A DNA stretch of 64,000 nt from Alistipes timonensis JC136. Lineage in GTDB: Bacteria; Bacteroidota; Bacteroidia; Bacteroidales; Rikenellaceae. Under the pieces are notes generated by a model, which did no database searches, was not told the DNA's origin, and was given only the letters and a program-made list of their open reading frames with translations. Made by a program: the position numbers and the translations under genes. Each line of letters starts with the position of its first letter. Position 1 is the first letter of the stretch. This document shows positions 41,580 through 49,535 of this stretch, one piece after another. The stretch spans positions 1 to 64,000 of the forward strand of contig NZ_FNRI01000005.1 in the NCBI RefSeq assembly GCF_900107675.1, read 5' to 3'.

Positions 41580-41609
41580 AAAACAGACCGGATCGCTCCG
41601 GTCTGTTTT
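41580..41609. terminator. Bidirectional terminator, peptidase / tsf
   Basis: A perfect 13-bp stem (41580-41592 with 41597-41609), loop TCGC, with A- and T-runs at the ends. It lies between the convergent peptidase gene and tsf. Confidence 0.95.
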
Positions 41610-41627
41610 CGTATAAATCGGCTTGGA

Positions 41628-42458
41628 CTATTCGCCCAGGGCGAAACGTTTGTAAGCAACAACCGTAGCGTCCTTGTCGGCCTTGTGGATGAACTCGGCG
41701 ATCGTCTCCTTCTCGCCTACCACCGGCTGAGCCAGCAGCGTGTTCTCCTCGAAGAACTTGCGCATCTTGCCTTCGGCGATCTTTTCCAGAATGGCCTCGG
41801 GTTTGTTGGCGTTCTTGGGATCCTGCTTCATGGACTCCAGGGCGATCTTACGCTCGTGCTCCACAACCTCTGCGGGGCAGTCTGCCTCGGAGATCGAAAC
41901 GGGAGCCATGGCCGTAGCCTGCATGGTCACGGTGTGAGCCACCTCGGCGGGAATCTCCTTGCTGAAGCCCAGGATCGTACCCAGCTTCTTGTTGAAGTGC
42001 ACGTATGCAGCGCAGTAGGGAGCCTCGATGCGGGCATAGTATGCCAACTCGATCTTCTCACCCGTCTGGCCCGACTTTTCGGTCACCATCTCCTCGACGG
42101 TATGGCCTTCGCCGTTCTTCGTAGCCAGCAGAGCGTCGCGGTCGGCAGCATCGTTCTTCACGGCAACCTCCAGCATGGCCTCTGCCGAAGCACTGTACTC
42201 GGCATTCTGGGCCACAAAGTCGGTCTCGCACGCCAGGCAGAGGATGTAAGCCTTCTGGCCTACGACCTTCGTCACGACGACACCCTCGGTAGCGGTGCGG
42301 TCGGCGCGCTTGGCAACGACGAGCTTACCCTTCTCGCGGATAATGTCCTGAGCACGCGCAAAATCGCCTTCAGCCTCGATGAGTGCTTTTTTGCAATCCA
42401 TCATACCGGCACCGGTCATTTTGCGGAGCTTCATTACATCTGCAGCTTTGATTTCCAT
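41628..42458 (-). CDS. tsf: Elongation factor Ts
   Basis: A 276-residue nucleotide-exchange factor for EF-Tu. Start at 42458, where MEIKAADVMKLRKMTGAGMM is the classic N-terminal UBA-like module; upstream in-frame codons are only the tail of the rpsB spacer. The conserved TDFVAQN follows, then two core subdomains. Length fits Bacteroidetes EF-Ts. Follows rpsB by 34 bases, the near-universal rpsB-tsf order. Confidence 0.98.
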   Translation of the reverse strand: MEIKAADVMKLRKMTGAGMMDCKKALIEAEGDFARAQDIIREKGKLVVAKRADRTATEGVVVTKVVGQKAYILCLACETDFVAQNAEYSASAEAMLEVAVKNDAADRDALLATKNGEGHTVEEMVTEKSGQTGEKIELAYYARIEAPYCAAYVHFNKKLGTILGFSKEIPAEVAHTVTMQATAMAPVSISEADCPAEVVEHERKIALESMKQDPKNANKPEAILEKIAEGKMRKFFEENTLLAQPVVGEKETIAEFIHKADKDATVVAYKRFALGE

Positions 42459-42492
42459 AATCTTTTCCTTTCTCTTACGGTTCGTAATACAA

Positions 42493-43407
42493 TTATTCTG
42501 CCTTTTCCTCGGCAACGGCCTCTGCGACCTCAGCCACAGCCTCGGCGGGAGCGGCAGCAGGCTCCTCATAGGGAGTCTCGACAGCGGCAACAACCTCTGC
42601 CACGGCAGCCTCCTCGGCATCGACCGAAGCCTTCACGGCTTTTTTGATGCGGGGCTTGCCCTCCTTCTTAACTACAGCACCCTCGGCATCAGCCTCCTGT
42701 GCTTCCTTCTCCTTCTCGAGTTTGCGCTCCTCGGAGCCCTCGGCGATAGCGGCGCACATGGCTTCGAGAACCACGGCGATCGACTTCGTAGCATCGTCAT
42801 TTGCAGGGATAACGTAATCAATGTCGGTCGGATCACAACAAGTGTCTACCATTGCAAATACGGGGATGCTGAGGCGCTTGGCCTCCTTCACGGCGTTGGA
42901 TTCCTTCTGTACGTCAACAACGAACAGAGCGGCCGGAAGACGCGTCAGGTCGGCGATCGAGCCGAGGTTCTTCTCCAACTTGGCGCGCTGGCGGGAGATC
43001 TGGAGTTTCTCCCGCTTGGAGAAATTATCGAACGTGCCGTCGGTGTTCATCTTATCGATGGTGGCCATTTTCTTGACGGCTTTACGTATGGTGGGGAAGT
43101 TTGTCAGCATGCCGCCTGCCCAACGCTCGGTGACGTAAGGCATACCTACGGCTGCCACCTTTTCGGCAACAACGTCCTTGGCTTGTTTTTTGGTGGCTAC
43201 GAACAGCACGCGGCGACCGCTCTTGGCGATCTGCTTGATGGCCGCAGCAGCCTCATCGATCTTCAGCACGGTCTTGTGCAGGTCGATGATATGGATGCCG
43301 TTCTTCTCCATGAAGATGTAAGGAGCCATTTTAGGGTTCCATTTGCGCTTCAGGTGACCGAAGTGCGCACCGGCTTCCAGTAATGTATTAAAATCTGTAC
43401 GTGACAT
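42493..43407 (-). CDS. rpsB: 30S ribosomal protein S2 with long acidic C-terminal tail
   Basis: A 304-residue S2. The core (about 1-230) is standard, with LLEAGAHFGHLKRKWNPKM, GGMLTNFPTIRKAV and VDTCCDPTDIDYVIPANDDA. After it comes a 70-75 residue extension rich in Ala, Glu and Val with a short basic stretch (KKEGKPRIKKAVK), ending in repeated Ala-Glu. The ordinary S2 is about 230-250 aa, so the tail is an addition. It would be flexible on the solvent side of the 30S subunit. The leader contains a hairpin (43450-43487). Confidence 0.98.
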   Translation of the reverse strand: MSRTDFNTLLEAGAHFGHLKRKWNPKMAPYIFMEKNGIHIIDLHKTVLKIDEAAAAIKQIAKSGRRVLFVATKKQAKDVVAEKVAAVGMPYVTERWAGGMLTNFPTIRKAVKKMATIDKMNTDGTFDNFSKREKLQISRQRAKLEKNLGSIADLTRLPAALFVVDVQKESNAVKEAKRLSIPVFAMVDTCCDPTDIDYVIPANDDATKSIAVVLEAMCAAIAEGSEERKLEKEKEAQEADAEGAVVKKEGKPRIKKAVKASVDAEEAAVAEVVAAVETPYEEPAAAPAEAVAEVAEAVAEEKAE

Positions 43408-43449
43408 TTTAATTCAATTCGTTGGTTTAATTTTAATTCTCTTTTCATC

Positions 43450-43487
43450 AACTCAGGCGGGTAGCGGCCTTGCCGGTCCCCTGAGTT
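43450..43487 (-). promoter_or_regulatory. Hairpin in the rpsB leader
   Basis: Bases 43450-43457 pair perfectly with 43480-43487 (8 bp), enclosing a GC-rich loop that can fold further. It lies 43-80 bases upstream of the rpsB start in a 182-bp gap after rpsI, without a U-run on the minus strand. This suits an S2-responsive or stabilising leader element. Confidence 0.4.
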
Positions 43488-43589
43488 TTCCGCGGCGCGG
43501 CAACCTCCTGGTAGTACCGTAATATATATAGGTAATCCGAAAGGTTTGGAAACCGTCGCCGTGCGTTGCCGAAATTCCGGTCGTGCGTA

Positions 43590-43976
43590 TTAACGCTTGC
43601 TGAACTGGAACTTGCGGCGTGCTCCGGGCTGACCGGGCTTCTTACGCTCAACCTCGCGGGGATCGCGCGTGAGGAATCCGGCCTTCTTCAGTACCGGACG
43701 CATCTCTGCGTCGATCTCGCACAGTGCACGTGCGATGCCCAGACGAGCGGCCGAAGCCTGTCCCGTGATACCACCGCCATCGAGGTTGATGACGATGTCG
43801 TAATTCTCCACGGTGTTGGTAGCCAGCAAGGGCTGCTTCACCTGATACTGGAGAATTTCGAGCGGGAAGTAAACTTCAAGCGCTTTGCGGTTGATTGTAA
43901 TCTGACCCTTGCCCGGCTTCACGTATACGCGAGCCACAGCGGCCTTGCGACGACCTACGGTGTTTACAACTTCCAT
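43590..43976 (-). CDS. rpsI: 30S ribosomal protein S9
   Basis: A 128-residue S9, whose C-terminal tail reaches the P-site tRNA. MEVVNTVGRRKAAVARVYVKPG begins it in the standard way (shown here in part), GGGITGQASAARLGIARAL is the central signature, and it ends in the invariant KFQFSKR. It follows rplM by five bases, the universal pair. Confidence 0.98.
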   Translation of the reverse strand: MEVVNTVGRRKAAVARVYVKPGKGQITINRKALEVYFPLEILQYQVKQPLLATNTVENYDIVINLDGGGITGQASAARLGIARALCEIDAEMRPVLKKAGFLTRDPREVERKKPGQPGARRKFQFSKR

Positions 43977-43981
43977 AACTC

Positions 43982-44437
43982 TTACTTAATCTCGTTTAAT
44001 TTAATGGTCTTCGGGTTCTGTGCGGCGTGGGGATGCTCCGCGCCGGCATATACCTTCAGGTTCGTGAGCAGCTTGTCGCCCAGACGGGTTTTGGGCAGCA
44101 TGCCTTTGACGGCCTTCTCGATCAGGAAGGTCGGTTTCTTGGCCAGATAGTCGGCAGGCGTAGCGAAACGCTGGCCGCCGGGATACCCGGTGTGACGCGT
44201 GTAGACCTTGTCGGTCATTTTGTTGCCCGTGAGCTTCACCTTCTCCGCATTGATGACGATAACGTAGTCACCGCAGTCGACGTGGGGGGTGTAGCTGGGC
44301 TTGTTCTTGCCTCGGAGGATCTTCGCGATCTGCGATGCAAGACGTCCCAATACCTCGTTCGTAGCGTCGATGACGACCCACTCCTTGGTCACCGTCGATG
44401 CATTGGCCGAGATAGTCTTGTAGCTTAATGAATCCAC
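43982..44437 (-). CDS. rplM: 50S ribosomal protein L13
   Basis: A 151-residue L13, an early 50S assembly protein. WVVIDATNEVLGRLASQIA, the YTPHVDCGDYVIVINA strand and KGMLPKTRLG are family signatures. First gene of the rplM-rpsI unit, with a near-consensus promoter 58-88 bases upstream. Confidence 0.99.
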   Translation of the reverse strand: MDSLSYKTISANASTVTKEWVVIDATNEVLGRLASQIAKILRGKNKPSYTPHVDCGDYVIVINAEKVKLTGNKMTDKVYTRHTGYPGGQRFATPADYLAKKPTFLIEKAVKGMLPKTRLGDKLLTNLKVYAGAEHPHAAQNPKTIKLNEIK

Positions 44438-44494
44438 TTTTGTTTACGTTTAATTTAACTTATTGTAATCCGTTTCCCGCACTTTGCGGGTGCG

Positions 44495-44525
44495 CAAAGG
44501 TACGAAAAAGTTTTCGAACTGCAAA
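44495..44525 (-). promoter_or_regulatory. Promoter of rplM-rpsI
   Basis: On the minus strand TTTG (44522-44525), then exactly 19 bases, then TACCTTTG (44495-44502). Both elements match the Bacteroidetes consensus exactly, as expected for a strong ribosomal promoter. Confidence 0.85.
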
Positions 44526-44556
44526 ACCAAATGAAAATCAAAATCGTAAACAATGC

Positions 44557-44600
44557 AAAAAAAGCCGCAACCGCCCCGTATTCAGGGAAGTTACGGCTTT
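44557..44600 (-). terminator. Terminator of the four-repeat TonB_C gene
   Basis: On the minus strand a stem (44594-44600 with 44561-44567, extended after one mismatch by three pairs) is followed by seven Us (44557-44563, partly in the stem). It lies 22 bases past the gene's stop codon. Confidence 0.75.
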
Positions 44601-44621
44601 CATCAATGTCCGGAAACGCTG

Positions 44622-46121
44622 TCAGGGCCGGGGCGTATATCCGCCGGACGACGGACCGAATTTCGGTTTATGCGCTGCTGCCGGCTTCACCGGGACCCGG
44701 AAATCGACCGGAAGCGTATATTTCACCCGCACGGGCTCGCCGCCCTTGCTGCCGGGGGTCCATTTGGGCGACTCGGCCAACACCCGCACCACCTCCCGCG
44801 AGAGGATCGGGTCGGGCGACCGGATAATCCGCACCGACGACACCGTGCCGTCGGGCTCGACGACGAACGAAGCCACCACACGCCCCTCGATGCCCAATTC
44901 AAGAGCCTCACGCGGGAATTCCACCGCCTGCATCACCCACCGGCGGAACTCCGGCAGGCCTCCGTTCTGGTATTTGGGCATCACGTCGAGCGAATCGGGA
45001 TTCTCGCCGAGCTCCTCTTCCTGCCCGAAAGCGAACATCTGCGAGATCCGGAAACGGACCTTTTCACCGCCCGCCACGGCGGGGGTCCACAGCGGGGTTT
45101 TATCGACGGCCAGGCGGACCAGCCTGGCGAATCCCGAATGCTCCTTCGGGGCGCTCACTTTGATGCCGCTCATCGTCCCGTCGGGTTCGATGACGAACCG
45201 CACATTGACCCGCACTTTGGGAACGGCAGCGCCGGGGTCCAGCAGGCTGTCCACCTGCCGGCGCACCCATTCCCGAAAGACTCCGGGCGAACCGCCGCAG
45301 AAGCGCGGCAGGCTGTCGGCGGTCGTGTAGACCGTATTGTCCTCGGAATAAAGCCCGTCAGGACCACGCTGCAAAAGCAGGTCGAAACGCAGCCGGAAAT
45401 CGACATTGTGCTGCTTGCCGTCAGTGCTCAGGGGTGTCCACAGGGGCGACGAAGCGATCGTCCGCTGAATCTGGTAGGCGAAATCGGGATCGCTGAAGCG
45501 CGTCGTTTCCACCCCGCGCACCTTACCTTTCCCGTTCACCGAGAACGACACCTCGACCCAACCCTCGTCCCCGCGGTAGAAAGTCTTGTCGGAGAACTCC
45601 ACATTCCGGAGCACCCAGTGTTTGAAGTCGATCAACCCGCCGCCCTGGAATTTCGGCAGCTGCGTAACGACCGTGGGTTTTACGCCCGGCCGCTGAAGGT
45701 TGAAATCAATCGGAATGGAGAGCCGCACCCGCACGGGCCGGCCGTTCAACTTTCCCGGCTCCCAGCGAGGCGACCGGCGCACGACGAACAGCGCCGCCTC
45801 GGAGAGCAACGGGTCGGGCGACGTCAGCGCCTCGGCATTCGAAACTTTGCCGTCCGCCCCGACGACGAAACTCACCACCACATGCCCTTCGATGCCGTAG
45901 ATGACCGCCTCGCTGGGATAGCGCAAATGCTCCTGCACCCAGCGGCAAAAGTCGAGCGTCCCGCCCCCGTTGAACGAAGGCATCGGGTCGGCCAGCAGGT
46001 AGGGTTCGGTCGTAAGGGTATCGATCAGCGGCAGTCCGTCCGGTGTTTCTACCGGACGCCCGGCGGCGGTAACCGCGTGGAGCGCAGCGAAAGCCGCCAT
46101 CAGCAGAATCAGCTGTTTCAT
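44622..46121 (-). CDS. Exported protein with four TonB_C-like repeats
   Basis: A 499-residue protein with a signal peptide (MKQLILLMAAFAALHAVTAA) and no membrane anchor or proline-rich periplasmic spacer. The rest is four TonB C-terminal-like repeats of about 110 residues, each starting with a Px(F/Y)x(G/N)G motif (near 48, 156, 272, 382), then an FxxWV helix, and closing with SPxWxP. The fourth keeps the fullest TonB signature (IEGRVVASFVVEPDGTVSS). Energy-transducing TonB proteins have a cytoplasmic-membrane helix and one such domain, so this cannot couple to ExbBD in the usual way. A paralogue with three repeats lies next to it. Function unknown. Confidence 0.85.
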   Translation of the reverse strand: MKQLILLMAAFAALHAVTAAGRPVETPDGLPLIDTLTTEPYLLADPMPSFNGGGTLDFCRWVQEHLRYPSEAVIYGIEGHVVVSFVVGADGKVSNAEALTSPDPLLSEAALFVVRRSPRWEPGKLNGRPVRVRLSIPIDFNLQRPGVKPTVVTQLPKFQGGGLIDFKHWVLRNVEFSDKTFYRGDEGWVEVSFSVNGKGKVRGVETTRFSDPDFAYQIQRTIASSPLWTPLSTDGKQHNVDFRLRFDLLLQRGPDGLYSEDNTVYTTADSLPRFCGGSPGVFREWVRRQVDSLLDPGAAVPKVRVNVRFVIEPDGTMSGIKVSAPKEHSGFARLVRLAVDKTPLWTPAVAGGEKVRFRISQMFAFGQEEELGENPDSLDVMPKYQNGGLPEFRRWVMQAVEFPREALELGIEGRVVASFVVEPDGTVSSVRIIRSPDPILSREVVRVLAESPKWTPGSKGGEPVRVKYTLPVDFRVPVKPAAAHKPKFGPSSGGYTPRP

Positions 46122-46191
46122 CGCAAAAGAGGTTTAGTGATGCAGTCGTGTAAATATAACAAAAAAAGCCGCAGTGACCAATTTGCGGTGC

Positions 46192-46224
46192 AAAAAAACG
46201 GGCTCCGAAAAATTCCGGAACCCG
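46192..46224 (-). terminator. Terminator of the three-repeat TonB_C gene
   Basis: On the minus strand a 9-bp stem (46216-46224 with 46199-46207, one wobble) is followed by seven Us (46192-46198), seven bases after the stop codon. Confidence 0.88.
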
Positions 46225-46230
46225 AATTCG

Positions 46231-47394
46231 TCAGAATTGCGTGATCTGGGACCTGCCCATCCGGGAGGAGTTTGCCGGACGTCCGTCGCCGCGGTACTCA
46301 CGGCCGGCCGGAATCCGGAAATCGACGGGAATCGTGCATTTGACCCTTACGGCCTTGCCTTTCTGCTGTCCCGGCGTCCATTTGGGCGAACGTTCGAGCA
46401 CTCTGAGCACCTCCCGCGAGAACTCCGCTTCGGGAGATTGCAGGATTTTCACATCCGACAGCGATCCGTCCCGGTTGATGATGAAAGTCGCCACGACACG
46501 CCCTTCGACACCCTGTTTATACATATCGACGGGATATTTCACATTGGTTTTCACCCAGTTGCGGAATGTCATGACATCACCGCCCTGGAATTTCGGCATC
46601 TGTTCCACGATCAGAAAAGCATCATCCCCATCTTTGGGCGAATCGGCCTTTACCCGTTCGGCCGCCTTACCGAAAAGCAGTTGCAGTGAAGCCTGAATAC
46701 GGACCTTTTCGCCCTGCATAACGGCAGGAGTCCAACGGGGGACCGAATCGAGCGCCTTTCCGATCCGTTCGACAAGCCATGCCGGAGTCCGGTCGTCGAC
46801 CGACAGGTTGGTTATCGAACCGTCTTTCTCGATCACAAGGCGCAGGGACGTGCGTACATCGATCAACTCTCCGTCAGGGTCCCGGTCGCCGACCCGTTCA
46901 GCAATCCATTCCCTGAATTTCACCGGACCGCCCCCTTCGAACGTCGGCATCGTGTCGGCTTTTCTGTAAGGAAAATGGTCTTCGGCGTGCAGTTTTCCGT
47001 CAGTCCCGCGGCGAAGCACGATCTCCATCTGCAACCGCTCCCTGACATCGGGAGCTCCGCCTTTCCGGGCAGTCCATCCGGTCGATTCGCGCACGATGCG
47101 GAGCACCTCCCCGTCCAACGAATCGTCTTCGGAGGATTTTTCCACCTCCACATCTTTCACTTTGCCGTTTTTCGCCACCCGGAATGCCAGAGTAAGCCGA
47201 AAAACATCCCCTTCCTGATAACAGTCCCCGGAAAAAGTCAGGTTTTCCCGCACATACCGGCTGAAAGCGAACATATCCCCGCCCTGAAAAGAGGCGGGCT
47301 TCCCCGAAAGGGTCTGTTTGCCATCAGTCCGGGATGAGGCTGTAACGGATACGGCCGCAGTCGCGGCCAGCAAGAGAAGAAGAATTCGTTTCAT
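46231..47394 (-). CDS. Exported protein with three TonB_C-like repeats
   Basis: A 387-residue paralogue of the neighbouring gene. Start set at 47394, where MKRILLLLLAATAAVSVTAS is a proper signal peptide; an upstream Met at 47409 would add five residues. Three repeats start near residues 33, 150 and 267 (ASFQGGD, PTFEGGG, PKFQGGD), and the last has the full TonB_C ending (SPKWTPGQQKGKAVRVK). No membrane anchor. Each of the two paralogues has its own terminator, so they are separate transcripts. Probable origin by internal and then whole-gene duplication. Confidence 0.85.
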   Translation of the reverse strand: MKRILLLLLAATAAVSVTASSRTDGKQTLSGKPASFQGGDMFAFSRYVRENLTFSGDCYQEGDVFRLTLAFRVAKNGKVKDVEVEKSSEDDSLDGEVLRIVRESTGWTARKGGAPDVRERLQMEIVLRRGTDGKLHAEDHFPYRKADTMPTFEGGGPVKFREWIAERVGDRDPDGELIDVRTSLRLVIEKDGSITNLSVDDRTPAWLVERIGKALDSVPRWTPAVMQGEKVRIQASLQLLFGKAAERVKADSPKDGDDAFLIVEQMPKFQGGDVMTFRNWVKTNVKYPVDMYKQGVEGRVVATFIINRDGSLSDVKILQSPEAEFSREVLRVLERSPKWTPGQQKGKAVRVKCTIPVDFRIPAGREYRGDGRPANSSRMGRSQITQF

Positions 47395-47447
47395 AAGACC
47401 AAGATGCATTTAGACTTATTAAAAGTAGAAAATTTTCTCCATACAAC

Positions 47448-47477
47448 AAAAAAAGCCGGAAACAAATCCGGCTTTTT
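47448..47477 (-). terminator. Terminator of the methylmalonyl-CoA decarboxylase operon
   Basis: An 11-bp perfect stem (47450-47460 with 47467-47477), loop AACAAA. On the minus strand it ends in seven Us and lies 19 bases after the mmdB stop. Confidence 0.92.
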
Positions 47478-47495
47478 CCAAAAATTAAGTCTCTG

Positions 47496-48707
47496 TTATC
47501 CGAGGAACGAGAGCAGAATACCCGCGGCAACCGCCGAGCCGACCACACCGGCCACATTGGGCCCCATGGCGTGCATCAGCAGGAAATTCGACGGATCGGC
47601 CTTCTGACCCTCGGTTTGCGACACGCGGGCAGCCATCGGCACGGCCGAAACGCCTGCCGAACCGATCAGCGGGTTGATCTTGTTCTCATCCTTCGAGAAG
47701 AAGTTCATCACCTTGGCCAGCAGCACGCCGCCGGCGGTACCCATGCCGAAAGCGATCACACCCAATACGAGGATGAAGAGCGTCCGGGGATTGAGGAACG
47801 CCTCGGCCGTAGCCGTAGCGCCCACCGTGAGGCCCAGGAAGATCACGACGATGTTCATCAGCTCGTTCTGCACGGTCTTCGACAGACGGTCCACCACGCC
47901 GCACTCCTTCATCAGGTTGCCCAGCATCAGGCAACCCACCAGCGGCGTGGCCGACGGCAGCAGCAGGGCGATGATGACGGTGATAATCAGCGGGAAAAGA
48001 ATCTTCTCGGTCTTCGACACCGGACGCAGCTGGCGCATTTTGATCTTACGCTCCTTCTCGGTGGTCAGCGCACGCATGATGGGCGGCTGGATAACCGGCA
48101 CGAGGGCCATGTAGGAGTAAGCGGCCACAGCGATCGGACCGAGCAACTCGGGCGCGAGGATCGCAGTGAGGTAGATCGACGTAGGACCGTCCGCACCGCC
48201 GATGATACCGATCGAACCGGCCTCCTCGGGCGAGAATCCAAGCGCATAGGCGCCGATGAACGTGAGGAAAATACCGATCTGCGCCGCAGCTCCCAGCAGA
48301 AAGCTCTTGGGATTGGCGATCAGCGGGCCGAAATCGGTCATGGCACCCACGCCCACGAAGATAAGGCAGGGGTATATGCCGAGCTTCACGCCCAGGTAGA
48401 GGTAGTCCAGCAGTCCGGCCTGCGCCACGAAGATGTCCCAATGGACGTGCCCTCCGGCGAAGAGCTCAGTGTGATAGAGATTGGCTCCGGGGAGATTCGT
48501 CAGCAGCATACCGAACGCGATGGTCAGCAGCAGCAGCGGCTCGAACTTGTGTTTGATGGCCAGATAGAGCAGGAAGAAAGCCACGCAGATCATGACCAGG
48601 CTTCCCCACCCCATGTTGGCGAAAAGGCCGGCGACACCGGTCGACTCGACAAAGGTTTCCAGACTTTCCAGCACGAAGTTGGAGCCGGAAGTCAATGCAC
48701 TCCACAT
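47496..48707 (-). CDS. mmdB: Na+-translocating decarboxylase beta subunit
   Basis: A 403-residue membrane subunit with about nine helices that decarboxylates carboxybiotin and exports Na+. The OadB/MmdB signatures are present: GVGAMTDFGPLIANPKSFLL, IGIIGGADGPTSIYLT (with the Asp needed for Na+) and the C-terminal GPNVAGVVGSAVAAG. Four bases after the biotin carrier gene. Context (epimerase, carboxyltransferase) favours methylmalonyl-CoA over oxaloacetate as the substrate. Confidence 0.97.
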   Translation of the reverse strand: MWSALTSGSNFVLESLETFVESTGVAGLFANMGWGSLVMICVAFFLLYLAIKHKFEPLLLLTIAFGMLLTNLPGANLYHTELFAGGHVHWDIFVAQAGLLDYLYLGVKLGIYPCLIFVGVGAMTDFGPLIANPKSFLLGAAAQIGIFLTFIGAYALGFSPEEAGSIGIIGGADGPTSIYLTAILAPELLGPIAVAAYSYMALVPVIQPPIMRALTTEKERKIKMRQLRPVSKTEKILFPLIITVIIALLLPSATPLVGCLMLGNLMKECGVVDRLSKTVQNELMNIVVIFLGLTVGATATAEAFLNPRTLFILVLGVIAFGMGTAGGVLLAKVMNFFSKDENKINPLIGSAGVSAVPMAARVSQTEGQKADPSNFLLMHAMGPNVAGVVGSAVAAGILLSFLG

Positions 48708-48711
48708 AAGC

Positions 48712-49173
48712 CTACTCGATTACGATTAAAACGTCGCCTTCCATTACCGTAGCGCCCTGCTGCACGAGGACCTGTTTGACAACGCCGCCGCGGTCCGCGT
48801 CGATGTTGTTCTCCATCTTCATGGCCTCGAGCACGACGAGCGTCTGTCCCGCAGCGATCGTGTCGCCTGCGGCGACCTTCACGCTCAGCACGGTGCCCGG
48901 GAGGGGGCATTTCACGCTGTAACCCGACGAGGGGGCGGCAGCGGCAATACGCGGCGAGGGAGTCGCCGAGCTGGGGGTTATCATGGCGCTGTTGGCCGAC
49001 TTGGGAGCCGGTGCAACCTGGGGTTTGGAAACCGTCGAGGCTTTGGCCCCCTCGATCTCGACTTCGTAATCCACGCCGTTTACCACGACATGCGCCACCG
49101 TCGAGGTCTCGTTTACGTTGTCGATCTGGACGTTATAGTTATGTCCGTTGATTTTCAGTGAGTAATCTTTCAT
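48712..49173 (-). CDS. mmdC: Biotin carboxyl carrier subunit
   Basis: A 153-residue carrier. The C-terminal biotinyl domain has the lysine in VLEAMKMENNIDAD, with the usual half-domain VKCPLPGTVLSVKVAAGDT. An Ala/Pro/Ser linker of about 40 residues separates it from an N-terminal domain that docks to the other subunits. It carries CO2 from the carboxyltransferase to the beta subunit. Confidence 0.96.
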   Translation of the reverse strand: MKDYSLKINGHNYNVQIDNVNETSTVAHVVVNGVDYEVEIEGAKASTVSKPQVAPAPKSANSAMITPSSATPSPRIAAAAPSSGYSVKCPLPGTVLSVKVAAGDTIAAGQTLVVLEAMKMENNIDADRGGVVKQVLVQQGATVMEGDVLIVIE

Positions 49174-49186
49174 TTTCTTGTTTAGG

Positions 49187-49522
49187 TTATTTCCGGTCGG
49201 GAAGCTGGGTTAAACCGTGAATTTTCGAATTCCAGGGCGAATAGGCCCGCTTGATGTTGAGAATGGTCAGCACTTCGGATTCGCGGTCGTGCAGGGCGCC
49301 CTTGTAGATTTTGAGCGCCGTGGCGATGGCCGCGATCTCCTCGGGGCTGATCATCGGCTGCGCGTCGACCTTCTTGCCGACGGCGGGACGTACCCGGAAG
49401 CAGGCGCCGAAGGCCTTCATGATGAAGATCAGCGCCACCAGCAGGATGAACACCAGGCTGAACCCGATCAGCGACACCCAGAGCACCTCCGACCATCCCC
49501 AGCTCATTGCTTGCAGTATCAT
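49187..49522 (-). CDS. mmdD: OadG/MmdD-like small membrane subunit
   Basis: A 111-residue protein with one N-terminal membrane helix (about 13-36, LIGFSLVFILLVALIFIM) and a soluble tail. OadG/MmdD proteins tie the carboxyltransferase to the membrane subunit. Position between mmdA and the biotin carrier is canonical. The tail is longer than some family members and includes ISPEEIAAIATALKIY, common in Bacteroidetes versions. Confidence 0.9.
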   Translation of the reverse strand: MILQAMSWGWSEVLWVSLIGFSLVFILLVALIFIMKAFGACFRVRPAVGKKVDAQPMISPEEIAAIATALKIYKGALHDRESEVLTILNIKRAYSPWNSKIHGLTQLPDRK

Positions 49523-49535
49523 AAGCTATCAGTCT

